Below are positions 8,533 through 18,079 of a stretch of DNA of 64,000 bases, piece after piece; positions within the stretch are counted from its first letter, which is position 1, and each line of letters begins with the position of its first letter. A program made the translations under genes and the position numbers. Source of the stretch: Stentor coeruleus (lineage: Eukaryota; Ciliophora; Heterotrichea; Heterotrichida; Stentoridae). The notes beneath the pieces are model-generated. The model did no database searches, was not told the DNA's origin, and worked only from the letters and a program-made list of their open reading frames with translations. The stretch spans positions 18,916-82,915 of the forward strand of contig MPUH01000203.1 in NCBI GenBank assembly GCA_001970955.1, given 5' to 3'.

Positions 8533-11500
8533 ATGAAGTATTTGGTCTTACTGCTGATACTGATGATGCTGACATATTTAAGTCAAGCTAAATACTCTAG
8601 GGATATTCAAAAATCAGGAATTGGCCCAGAGAATCGAATGGCTGCATCAATGGCAATAAACCCTTTTAATCTCGATCTCTATATTTTTGGTGGTATAAAC
8701 GAAGTCTACTACAATGATTTGTGGGTTTTTAGCTTATCATCACGGAAATGGAAAATCTTATATCCCTTCTCTGAAACGCCAGGTAAAATAAATTTAGATC
8801 CAAGGATGAATCCTGCAGGGTTAGTCAGAAACACTACACAAGAATTTTGCATATATGGAGGAAGGTCATATAGCAAAGTTTATACAGATTTATGGTGTTA
8901 TGATATAAAAAAATTTAAGTGGAAGCTTATAAGCACATATAACTCACCACCAGTTATTAAACATATTGCTTTTACTTATTATAATTATGAGAATCAAGAT
9001 TTTCTCGCAATAGCAGGCAGCGACATTTTTAGTTTTGACTTAAAGTTTTACATGTATTTTATAATCAGACTGGACTTCAGATCAAAATTTTGGCAAGAAT
9101 TCAATCTTGATTTTACTTTTTACAATGGGGAATTTGAAGCAGATGGAATAAAAGTGCCTAAAATTACTATTCATTATTATGAGAGTGCAATATACATTCA
9201 TGTTTTTTCAGAAGCTAAAGAATTGCAAAAAATTTTCATGTATAACCTTGAAACTAAAACAATAATAATTTCTAGTTATTCAGCATCACTTAGGTGCGAT
9301 TTTGAGTTAAAGTACATCTTCTCCACTGTTTTTAATGATACTTTGTATTCGTTTTATAATCCTTCAACGGTATTAGGAATGAACTTATTTAATTACTCAG
9401 ATATATCAAAATCAAACATTGAAAATTTCAATATAATGTACCCAGCTTTATGTGCTTACGAGAACAAAATTTTCTCTTTTGGTGGCAGACTCTACATCAA
9501 TAGTTTAAAAACAAAAAAAGTTATCAATTCAATTTTCGAAATTGAGTTTTTAGAAAATGATAAATTCGCATTAACTACAATATCAGAAAACTATCTCTCA
9601 CCTCAGACAAGATTTGCCCATAGTATGCATTTAATAAAAGGTAACTTTTATCTTTTTGGTGGAAAATCTCAAAAAACATATTATAACGATTTATGGGATT
9701 ATAATCCAATTACAGATATTTGGAAACAAATCTCAGCACCAGGAGATTCACCTAGCCCAAGAGCATTTTTTGCATCAGATTCAGAAGGTGATGCTATGAT
9801 AATATGGGGAGGAGAAGGTTCTGATGGTCTAAAAAATGATATGTTTCTTTATAATGCTTTTAAGAATACTTGGAGTAAAATTATCCCTCAAACATCTTTG
9901 GTTCCTAGTAAGAGGAAAGCTGCTTGTATTGCGTTAATGCTTCCTTATGCTTATATTATTGGAGGATTTGATAGTTATGGGATTTGTAATGATGTTTGGA
10001 AGTTTAACTTTGGCAATAATACTTATGAAAAACTGTCTTTTGTTTATGAGTCTGCGTTTTTACATTGTTTTGCTCATGATTCGGATATATATATTATTGG
10101 AGGAGATGATTTTAAAGAGTTTGCTTTAGATACTAATAAAAGGATATTAAAAGTAATGGCAGTTGAAACTTTAAACCTAGGGAATATTATTCAAGATATT
10201 TTCATTAACTTAGATCCTTACTATATAAGAATTGGAGGAAGGGACATCACTACTGATTCTTTAAAAAACTTCATAGACTTCACTTTCCCTGAAAACGAAT
10301 ATCTTTCCAACATTGACGATTATCCATCAGCATCTGCATATATTTTCTATAATACATCAGTTTATTATCATGGAGGTAATTATTACACAACCCAAGTAAC
10401 ACCTTTCCTAGATTTACCTCGACCAAAGTTTGCAAAAATAGATCTTTTTGAATTATGTCAGGATATTGGATGTACAATGGCATGTGCAAAAGGATTTTAT
10501 TATAAAAGCAATTCATGTCATTTATGCCCACCTGGTACTTATAATGATTTAATTAACAGTACAAAATGTTGGTCTTGTGATCCAGGGTATTACAATCCAT
10601 CTCAAGGTGCAAGTAGTCAAAAACAATGCTATCCATGTCCAGAAGGAAGTTTTAATAGTGAATTCAATGGTAAATTATGTAAAATATGCCCTCAAGGATA
10701 TAGCTGTCCAACTGGATCTAGAGAACCTATAATAATAGGATCTTTTAGTATTAAAAATGCTGTCATCCAACCTGTTATGTATAAAGGGAATTACCCATCA
10801 CAGATAATTTTTATTGTTCAAATTGGTGGGGGTTTAATCACAGCAATTGTATTAATTTTTACTATTTCCTTTCATAAACTTAGAAGACTTATTCCTGTTT
10901 TAGACATGTATAGTAATTTGCATTTTACTGAAGATGGAAGCTTTTTGCAAATTAGAAAAAATTTTATTGGAGGATTTTTCACAATAATTTTTGTTGGAAT
11001 TTGTTCAATCGCTGTTATCTCAGTTATGAGTATTTTTTTCTTAGACAATGTTGTAGAAAGTAAATCTTTGATACCTTTAGTTATATTAGAAGAAGAAGTG
11101 CCTAAATTTTATACCAACTTTGAAATGGAAATAAATTTGAAAAATTATGGAGATTATTGCGAGAAACAAATGATGTCTTTAGAAATTAGCAATGAAGTAA
11201 CTTGTTCTAATAATGTTTTATTTTATACTGTTAATGTGAAAAGAAGTCAAAATAGTATAAGTTGTAGAATGGAAGGGACAACATGCAAAATAAATTACAA
11301 GTGTAAAAACTGTGAAATAAATGCTGAGAGCTATGTGAAAATAGACTTACAACAACGACAAAGCTATGCGACTGAAATTTCTATTAATGTAACATCAGAT
11401 TCTTCAATACCTGAGTCAAGAAGTAGTGTCCTGTCTATATTAAACCCAGACAAAGGGTATATTTTTATTGGTCCTGTACCTAATGAGTTTTATTTTAGTA

Positions 11501-12108
11501 TGACACCTTCACTTTTTAGGTCTTCAGTATATAGTTTCCCATCTTTACTTACAGGATATCATGTTGATACAGGAGCTTTACCACAAATTGGTAGTCAAAA
11601 TCTTATAGAAAATATGGCTTTGTCTACTGGAGTTTCTATAAAGATTGTTCTTCAAAAAGTTGCATCAGGGTTATATACAGAAAGATCAGCTAAGCAAAGT
11701 GGAATTTTATTAGCCAGCAGTCTTTTTGGAACTGTTACTGGACTTATGAGTTTTGTTGGAGGTATTATGAGTCAGAGTGAAAGTGTTTTAACTAAAAAGA
11801 AAAAGAAGATGATAATCAAGCATAATTTGAAAAATGTTATAAAAAAAGAAGCTGAGATTAGTTCAATGTATTTTGGAGTGCAAGAATATTATGTCCCTAG
11901 GAAAAATTGTTTTAGAGTTAAACCTTCTTCTGATAATACTCCTATTATTTTATCTATTGGGGAATCTGAAAAAATAGAATTGTCATACTTTGATAGAACA
12001 ATTTTGCAAAATGAAATCCCGATGGAATCAGATGTTATTCCTTTTAATAATCCAAAAAATAGTGAGAACGGATTTCATGAAAGGAATATGTCTGAAAACA
12101 TGCTATAA
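8533..12108 (+). CDS. Kelch-repeat membrane protein with Cys-rich stalk, 1191 aa
   Basis: A signal peptide (first 19 residues, hydrophobic and ending SQA) leads into kelch-type repeats in residues about 20-650. GG and W/Y spacing is visible in blocks such as LYIFGG..NEVYYNDLWVF and FYLFGGKSQKTYYNDLWDY, consistent with an extracellular beta-propeller. Residues about 655-735 form a Cys-rich stalk of CPPGTY/CPEGSF repeats (ephrin-receptor-like or TNFR-like modules). Hydrophobic segments near 756-782, 811-838 and 1056-1078 are probable membrane spans, with a Cys-containing loop of about 215 residues between the last two. A cytosolic tail starts with a Lys-rich stretch (KKKKKM). This is a cell-surface protein of unknown ligand, read as a single exon. 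The sequence after its TAA looks like a decayed in-frame extension. Confidence 0.8.
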   Translation: MKYLVLLLILMMLTYLSQAKYSRDIQKSGIGPENRMAASMAINPFNLDLYIFGGINEVYYNDLWVFSLSSRKWKILYPFSETPGKINLDPRMNPAGLVRNTTQEFCIYGGRSYSKVYTDLWCYDIKKFKWKLISTYNSPPVIKHIAFTYYNYENQDFLAIAGSDIFSFDLKFYMYFIIRLDFRSKFWQEFNLDFTFYNGEFEADGIKVPKITIHYYESAIYIHVFSEAKELQKIFMYNLETKTIIISSYSASLRCDFELKYIFSTVFNDTLYSFYNPSTVLGMNLFNYSDISKSNIENFNIMYPALCAYENKIFSFGGRLYINSLKTKKVINSIFEIEFLENDKFALTTISENYLSPQTRFAHSMHLIKGNFYLFGGKSQKTYYNDLWDYNPITDIWKQISAPGDSPSPRAFFASDSEGDAMIIWGGEGSDGLKNDMFLYNAFKNTWSKIIPQTSLVPSKRKAACIALMLPYAYIIGGFDSYGICNDVWKFNFGNNTYEKLSFVYESAFLHCFAHDSDIYIIGGDDFKEFALDTNKRILKVMAVETLNLGNIIQDIFINLDPYYIRIGGRDITTDSLKNFIDFTFPENEYLSNIDDYPSASAYIFYNTSVYYHGGNYYTTQVTPFLDLPRPKFAKIDLFELCQDIGCTMACAKGFYYKSNSCHLCPPGTYNDLINSTKCWSCDPGYYNPSQGASSQKQCYPCPEGSFNSEFNGKLCKICPQGYSCPTGSREPIIIGSFSIKNAVIQPVMYKGNYPSQIIFIVQIGGGLITAIVLIFTISFHKLRRLIPVLDMYSNLHFTEDGSFLQIRKNFIGGFFTIIFVGICSIAVISVMSIFFLDNVVESKSLIPLVILEEEVPKFYTNFEMEINLKNYGDYCEKQMMSLEISNEVTCSNNVLFYTVNVKRSQNSISCRMEGTTCKINYKCKNCEINAESYVKIDLQQRQSYATEISINVTSDSSIPESRSSVLSILNPDKGYIFIGPVPNEFYFSMTPSLFRSSVYSFPSLLTGYHVDTGALPQIGSQNLIENMALSTGVSIKIVLQKVASGLYTERSAKQSGILLASSLFGTVTGLMSFVGGIMSQSESVLTKKKKKMIIKHNLKNVIKKEAEISSMYFGVQEYYVPRKNCFRVKPSSDNTPIILSIGESEKIELSYFDRTILQNEIPMESDVIPFNNPKNSENGFHERNMSENML

Positions 12109-12318
12109 ATAAGCTTATTTCAAGATACTACAGCTATTATTGATATTATGATTGCGAATTATAGACAGAATAGAAATTGAAAAATAGAAACAAAACTTTC
12201 AAGTAAGATAAAGTAAATTGAGATAATTTAGGCATGGGACTTAAAGTATAAAAATACTTGGAAGGATTTGTAAGCAAATTATAAAGCATTAATAGCTTAG
12301 TATCTTAAATTAGTATAA
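12109..12318 (+). pseudogene. Fossil 3' coding extension of the kelch gene
   Basis: Directly after the kelch gene's TAA, the same frame continues with coding-like sequence for about 70 codons. It is interrupted by one TGA and five TAA/TAG. Clean segments include LFQDTTAIIDIMIANYRQNRN and NTWKDL, ANYKALIA, YLKLV. The TAA/TAG sit where Gln would fit a helical tail. The simplest reading is that the protein once had a longer C-terminus that decayed after a nonsense mutation. Confidence 0.4.
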
Positions 12319-13377
12319 ATTTCATTTCATAAAAAATAATTTCGAATAAATACTTTCAAAAAATATTTTAAAAATAACATACAATAATTCTTTATCTTTA
12401 AACTGAATTATTTTAAAAATTAATTCTGTAAATCAATGAACTTTAGTAACTCTTCCCAAAAGCATTTTTGTTATGACCCTTTTCTACTGCTTATAATTAT
12501 AAACTTATAATATCAAAATTTATTTTTTTAAAAATAATATACTCTTTTCAGAAAATATAATTTGAAATCTAATCATTTTCCTAATTAAAATACCAAATTT
12601 TTCAAATCAAACTATGAGTTTCTTATTTTTATATATTTTAGTCTATTATTTCAATAATATTCTGTATGGGTCTTTATGTAATATTTATATATATTTGAAG
12701 ACTTGAGCTTTTTTTTTTTAATTATATGAGGTAAAATAAGAGGGTTAATTATGTTGATTAGAATGATATTTTCAAGTTATAGAAAGTATTACAGAATAAC
12801 AAAGGAAAAATAATTAATAAATTAATGATAGAGACTAATAAAGATATAGAGTATATTTTGAATAACTGTAGCAAACTGCAATAATTATATTTTATTATGA
12901 GATTATCTTAAGGGAAATATTATGATTTAATCTTTAAAGCATACAATGGTGAAGATTAACCAATTTCTACTAATTTAGCGTATTTCAACCAAGTAAATAG
13001 GATTTATTAGTATCTAGTGATACTCCGTATAAAATCTCTAATGATTTTCTTAATAAAATTTGTCATCCTATCCATTTAAAACTGGTTAATTTTTGAACAG
13101 CATCTTTTTTTTAAAGTAATCTTATTATATTATGCAACTTATTGTGTTCCAAATATCAAATTTTAATCATAAATAATTCCAGTATTTAAATTTTCTATAA
13201 CAATTTCTTTCTGTGTCTTCTTAGTTCCTATTTTCCATATGATTTCATATCAAAACACAATTTACGTTAAAAATTTAATCCTTTTAATCTATAATTTTCA
13301 TATAAACCTTACTTTTTATATCAAATAAGTTCCTTTGCATTTCACCATTTAAATCCTTTTTACCAAAGATAATAATT
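12319..13377. other. Intergenic, AT-rich, nothing recognised
   Basis: No frame of meaningful length and no minimal-intron chain were found on either strand in about 1.06 kb. Confidence 0.5.
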
Positions 13378-16300
13378 ATGATTGACAAGCAAGTTTACAT
13401 CAGCATATTCATGAACGGCCTTACATCTAGTATTTTAATCCTGTGCATGTTTTCAGACTTTCTAAGTTTTGAAACATATACAACAACCTTATGGGGTATA
13501 AAAAATTACATAGCTTATGAGGATGTCAAAGGGAATGTTTACTCTTCCTTCTCCGATTTCGAAAGTTTCGCATGTAGGAAAAGCAGAAACGAAGGGATAC
13601 TTACAGTTTGTGGGAACATCCTAAATTTCCAAATCAGTGGAATTTTATTCCAAATCGCAAGCTACACAGCCCTAGCACTTATTTTTTATACAGTCTACAG
13701 CTATTTCAAACGTAAAAAGACTTATAAATACCTTCCTTATCTACCTAGTCTTATCTATTTCATAGGTTCATTATTTTTTCTTATCTTTGTATCTTCAACT
13801 TTATTAGACCCTCAAGATAATATTGTATCAATTTCTTATGAACGAGGATATTTCCTTCTTTTCCTTACAAATATTTTAAACATTCTAACTTGTGCCCATT
13901 ATTTCTATATTTCCCTTCAAGCCGATAATGAATTTCAAGAATTCAATGATTCTAATGAAAATGTTATTCAAGATATAATCCCTGATAACAACATTCAAAA
14001 ATATTTAGAAGAAGTTTTTACAAAAGACCCTGAAGATATTAAAGAATGTTATGCGAAAGACCTTGAAAAATTTACAGATAAACAGAAAAATGTCCTGAAA
14101 AACTGGGCTAATCAAGACTTGCATTTAAGGAAAAAATTTGAAGATTTGTTAAGGATATTAGAAGATATTAAAAACATATCAATAGGAGAATCTATAGAAA
14201 AAGCACAAAAAGCTATGGATATAGTTAATGAAATGATTATTAAAATTAAACAAGGAAATGATGGTAATAGGGATAAAAGAAAATATGATGATATTGAAAC
14301 AACTAGAAGATATCAAGAAAAAGAAGAAAGTAAATCAAGAAATGATATTGGGGATAATGAGATGATAAAGAAAAATCTTAATGATAAAATTGATAGGATT
14401 ACAACTGAAAATCAAGAAATTAAAAATGAAATGAGTAAAATTATTGTCTTGGCTGAGTCTAGATTAGAAGAAATAGAAAAACAGAAAAAAATATTAGATA
14501 ATAATAAACAGTTACTTGTAGAAAAACATCAGAGGATTGAAGAATTGGAAAAACAAAGACACCAGCTAGAAAATAAGGATAAAAACAGTTTAGAAAATGT
14601 TAACGAATTGAAAAAATACCTTAAAGAATATGAAGAAATACTTATCCAAACCAAAAAAGAAAAAGATGAACTAATTAGATCGCTTAGAACCAAAGAAAGT
14701 GAAAATGAGGTTATCCAAGAACAGTTTATAAAATTGAAAAACGAAGCTTTAGTCCTTAGATCTTCTTTAAAACCAACAATAGAACCAAAAACAAACATAA
14801 ACGATATTGAAATTGACTCTCTCAATCTCCAAATAGCTCATTTAACTGAAAATCTTAAAAAATCTAAAGAAGAAATTTCTATGCTTGTTCAAGAAAAAAT
14901 CACTATCGGACAAGAAAATGAAAATCTGCATAAAAAACTTGATGATTCAGTTAAAGAATACCAAATATCCTTAAATAAAATTTATGGACTTGAAAATCTT
15001 ATCCAAGAAAGTAATGAGGTTAAAAATAAATACTTTAAAGCTTTAGATGATATAAATGAAATGTCAACAATGATTGAATCATTTAAAAAAGATACTGGAG
15101 CACCTGAAGAAAAAAGTTTTTTTGTAGAGAAATGTACGAGAAAAAAACAGAAAATAAAAAAACTTAGAAGGGAAGCAAAGAGAAATGAACGAGTTATTGA
15201 AGATACTCAAAAGAGTATAGAAGATTGTGAGAGGGAAATTGAAGAATTAAAGAAAGAATTAGAAGTTGCTAAATTGAAAGAAAATGAAGGGTTTAAAAAA
15301 CTTAATATGGCTGAAGAGGAATGGGAAAGAGTTAAATCTGAACTTTTACATAATAATGCTCAGCAAAATAGAGAAATTGAAGTTTTACAGTCAAGGATGA
15401 GAACTCAAGAAGATTTCTTTGAAAAAGAACTCCAAACCACCCAACTCCTCCTAGAAAGTGCAAAAGACGAAAGGAAAAAATTCGAAAGTCAAGCCGACTT
15501 CCTTAAGAACGAATGTGACCGACTCTTAGACCTAGAAAAGCAATTAGCCCAAGGTTTACCAAAAGATCTTTCAGCCCTCCAGCCAATAATAGAAGAAAAT
15601 CTTCACCGTAACTCAATCAATTTCCAAAATTTTGAATCTCAAATCAATAAATTCTTATCAGAAAAAGAAAAACTTAGAAGTAAACTTCAACAAACTGAAA
15701 ACGAATTACAAGTTGTATCAGAAGAATGTCAACAATTACATAAATTACGTTTTGAAACTAGACGTGAAGAGAATTTAAGTATAAGTTCTGCTGAATCTTT
15801 TTCACATAGTATACAAGATTCACTAATTATCGAAGGAATATCTCCAAGTATAATTTTCCATAATCCACTAATGGAAAAACTTAGTAAACTAAGAAAAGAG
15901 CCTCCAATGAGTTATTCAACAGTATGGAAAACCCTTGAAACAATGATGATGGAGAAGTTAAAAATTGATAAAGTTGATATTGAAATAGGGAGGCTACCAA
16001 GAAATGTTGCTGATTACATGTTTGAATTTATGTATAAACAATATGGATTAAAAGCATTAGGTCTTAAACAACTTAAAGCACTTACAGTTTCCTTAGAAGA
16101 ATTATATAAAGTCCAACATCCATATGCAGTGTTTTTTTCTAGAGTTATGGGAATTTTCCATTCAAGACCAATCCCTGCAAGAGTTAGTGTTTTTTTGTTT
16201 TCAGTTCAAGATCAATTCAATAATATAATAAAAAAACCTAAATCTAAAAGCGAGAATTTTTCTGAAATATATGAAACTATGCAATTTGGTGGGGAGGCTT

Positions 16301-16983
16301 CTATTGTTGATATTGTTGGATTAGTTAAAAAAGTTTTCTCAAAACATAGACCAGCAGGAGAAAGAGTTCTTTACAATCTTCATCGTGATCGACCAGATCG
16401 TCTTGAGTTAACAATTCTTAAAATCTGTTCATTATTAAAAAATCTAGGAGAAAATGAAGAATATTTATTTGATGCAATAAAAGATAGTGGAATAAGTGCT
16501 GATTATCAAGAATTTATTGATGGAATTAGAGATGGGCTTAATGTGTGGATTAGTCAAGAAGAAGCTGAAGGACTTTGTTCGTTTCTTGATGAAAATGGGA
16601 AAGGGGAAATAACACTTGAAGCATGGAAAAATAAGATTAAAATTGATGAGTTTATTAATAAGGCTGATTGTAAAGCGGCTATGGTAACGAAAGCTGACTT
16701 TCTTAATAGTCTTGTTGCTGAATATGAGTATGAAGTTTTAGAAGATTATCATGCTTTGAAAAATGTTATTAAGGGATCGAATATATCTGCTGAACAAGCA
16801 TCGCAGTATTTGATACAAATTGATCCTGATATGAATTTGGATATACAGGAAAGGATATTTAAAGAAGCTCTTGTGCATGATGGGGGCAAAGGGAAGGAAG
16901 TGTCAAGTGAAGCTTTGAGTATTGTCATACTCAAACATAATATTGGAGGATATGGTAAAGGGGTTTTTACCTTAGAGATTTAA
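13378..16983 (+). CDS. Four-span membrane protein with long coiled coil and C-terminal EF-hand-like region, 1201 aa
   Basis: The N-terminal 185 residues carry four hydrophobic segments (about 7-30, 83-110, 118-142 and 157-182). A short Cys-containing loop between the first two gives a tetraspan plan. Residues about 225-790 are a long Glu/Lys/Leu/Ile coiled coil. The C-terminal 350 residues are globular. They contain a loop reading DENGKGEITLEAW (about 1070) that fits the EF-hand spacing, with Asp at position 1, Asn at 3, Gly at 6, Ile at 8 and Glu at 12, so calcium sensing is possible. Such an anchor-plus-rod plan would tether a membrane to a cytoskeletal structure, but no named family was recognised. 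Single exon; the ATG at 13378 is the first in frame. Confidence 0.75.
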   Translation: MIDKQVYISIFMNGLTSSILILCMFSDFLSFETYTTTLWGIKNYIAYEDVKGNVYSSFSDFESFACRKSRNEGILTVCGNILNFQISGILFQIASYTALALIFYTVYSYFKRKKTYKYLPYLPSLIYFIGSLFFLIFVSSTLLDPQDNIVSISYERGYFLLFLTNILNILTCAHYFYISLQADNEFQEFNDSNENVIQDIIPDNNIQKYLEEVFTKDPEDIKECYAKDLEKFTDKQKNVLKNWANQDLHLRKKFEDLLRILEDIKNISIGESIEKAQKAMDIVNEMIIKIKQGNDGNRDKRKYDDIETTRRYQEKEESKSRNDIGDNEMIKKNLNDKIDRITTENQEIKNEMSKIIVLAESRLEEIEKQKKILDNNKQLLVEKHQRIEELEKQRHQLENKDKNSLENVNELKKYLKEYEEILIQTKKEKDELIRSLRTKESENEVIQEQFIKLKNEALVLRSSLKPTIEPKTNINDIEIDSLNLQIAHLTENLKKSKEEISMLVQEKITIGQENENLHKKLDDSVKEYQISLNKIYGLENLIQESNEVKNKYFKALDDINEMSTMIESFKKDTGAPEEKSFFVEKCTRKKQKIKKLRREAKRNERVIEDTQKSIEDCEREIEELKKELEVAKLKENEGFKKLNMAEEEWERVKSELLHNNAQQNREIEVLQSRMRTQEDFFEKELQTTQLLLESAKDERKKFESQADFLKNECDRLLDLEKQLAQGLPKDLSALQPIIEENLHRNSINFQNFESQINKFLSEKEKLRSKLQQTENELQVVSEECQQLHKLRFETRREENLSISSAESFSHSIQDSLIIEGISPSIIFHNPLMEKLSKLRKEPPMSYSTVWKTLETMMMEKLKIDKVDIEIGRLPRNVADYMFEFMYKQYGLKALGLKQLKALTVSLEELYKVQHPYAVFFSRVMGIFHSRPIPARVSVFLFSVQDQFNNIIKKPKSKSENFSEIYETMQFGGEASIVDIVGLVKKVFSKHRPAGERVLYNLHRDRPDRLELTILKICSLLKNLGENEEYLFDAIKDSGISADYQEFIDGIRDGLNVWISQEEAEGLCSFLDENGKGEITLEAWKNKIKIDEFINKADCKAAMVTKADFLNSLVAEYEYEVLEDYHALKNVIKGSNISAEQASQYLIQIDPDMNLDIQERIFKEALVHDGGKGKEVSSEALSIVILKHNIGGYGKGVFTLEI

Positions 16984-18079
16984 GTAATTATATTGAATAA
17001 ATAGGACTTTTGGATTAGATGTAGAGTATTTTTTTTAGGGTTAGAATAGATAGTTTATTTTGTATAGGAAAGTAATATTGTATAGACTGGTTTTATGTAT
17101 TTTATTAGTAATCAATTTAGAATTATGTTAAAATCTTATTATAACTTTATGATTATTAAATATGAATATAATTTACTATTTACTCATATTTTTTAATAAG
17201 GATTCTGTCATATTTCTGTTAGAATCATTGCATTGCCTTTTTTCTTGTAATTTTATAGCTTTTCCCTACAGTTGAAGCTAAATACTTTCTTCTATTCACT
17301 CTTTATACAATTTTTTTAAAATCCATATTATAAATGCCTTTATTAGGATCATATTTTATTCATAAATCAATATGTTCTTGAATACCGAATCAAATTCCCA
17401 GAATCAAAAAAGTTATTTTTTTTAAACTCGAATTCTTTAACTTTGGGTCCTATCAAGGTATCTTCATCTTTTAGCCCTTTAACTGTTGCATTGACTGTAA
17501 TTTGTCATTTCTTCTTATACCAAAGGAACAAACAATCTAAGAAACCTTAGAAAGCACAGGTTTTTGTTCTGTGTGAACTTTACTGGCTCTTATAATACAA
17601 TTGCCTGCTTCACCAATACAGATTTTATAACTAGCTTGTCGATTTTTATGTTTTGCATAGGTTTCCTCTGTTTTTCTGCTTTCACCATTAGAATATTTAC
17701 CTTTTCAATATCCTTAACCTAATATAAATCCTAAAATTACACAAAATATTAAACTCCCATTAAATCCAAATAATCATCCTTAGTTGCAATTCAAATATTA
17801 AATTTTTAAGATTACTCTTTAAATATTTTTCTAAAACCTCTTTAGTAAATATATATAATAAATAAATCTACACCCTTTATACCCTACTTCTAATTACTCT
17901 ATTTTTCAAAAAAATATTATAATCATTAAATCTATCACTAAAAATTTACTATCTTTAACATCTGATCATTTTTTATAAAATATTTTCTCTTCAAGTCTTA
18001 AAAACATTATTTCAATTTGCTTTTTTATTTCAAAATCTAATAATAAATCAAATGCATATAAAGTCGTTACAAATAATTA
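16984..18079. other. Intergenic with a probable minus-strand gene relic
   Basis: Most of this interval is featureless. On the minus strand, about 17700 down to 17400, one frame reads as coherent protein (KGKYSNGESRKTEETYAKH, then KICIGEAGNCIIRASKVHTE, then IVCSFGIRRNDKLQSMQQLKG). It is interrupted by TAG, TAA and TGA. No start, flanking introns or family were identified, so I treat it as a decayed gene fragment. Confidence 0.35.
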
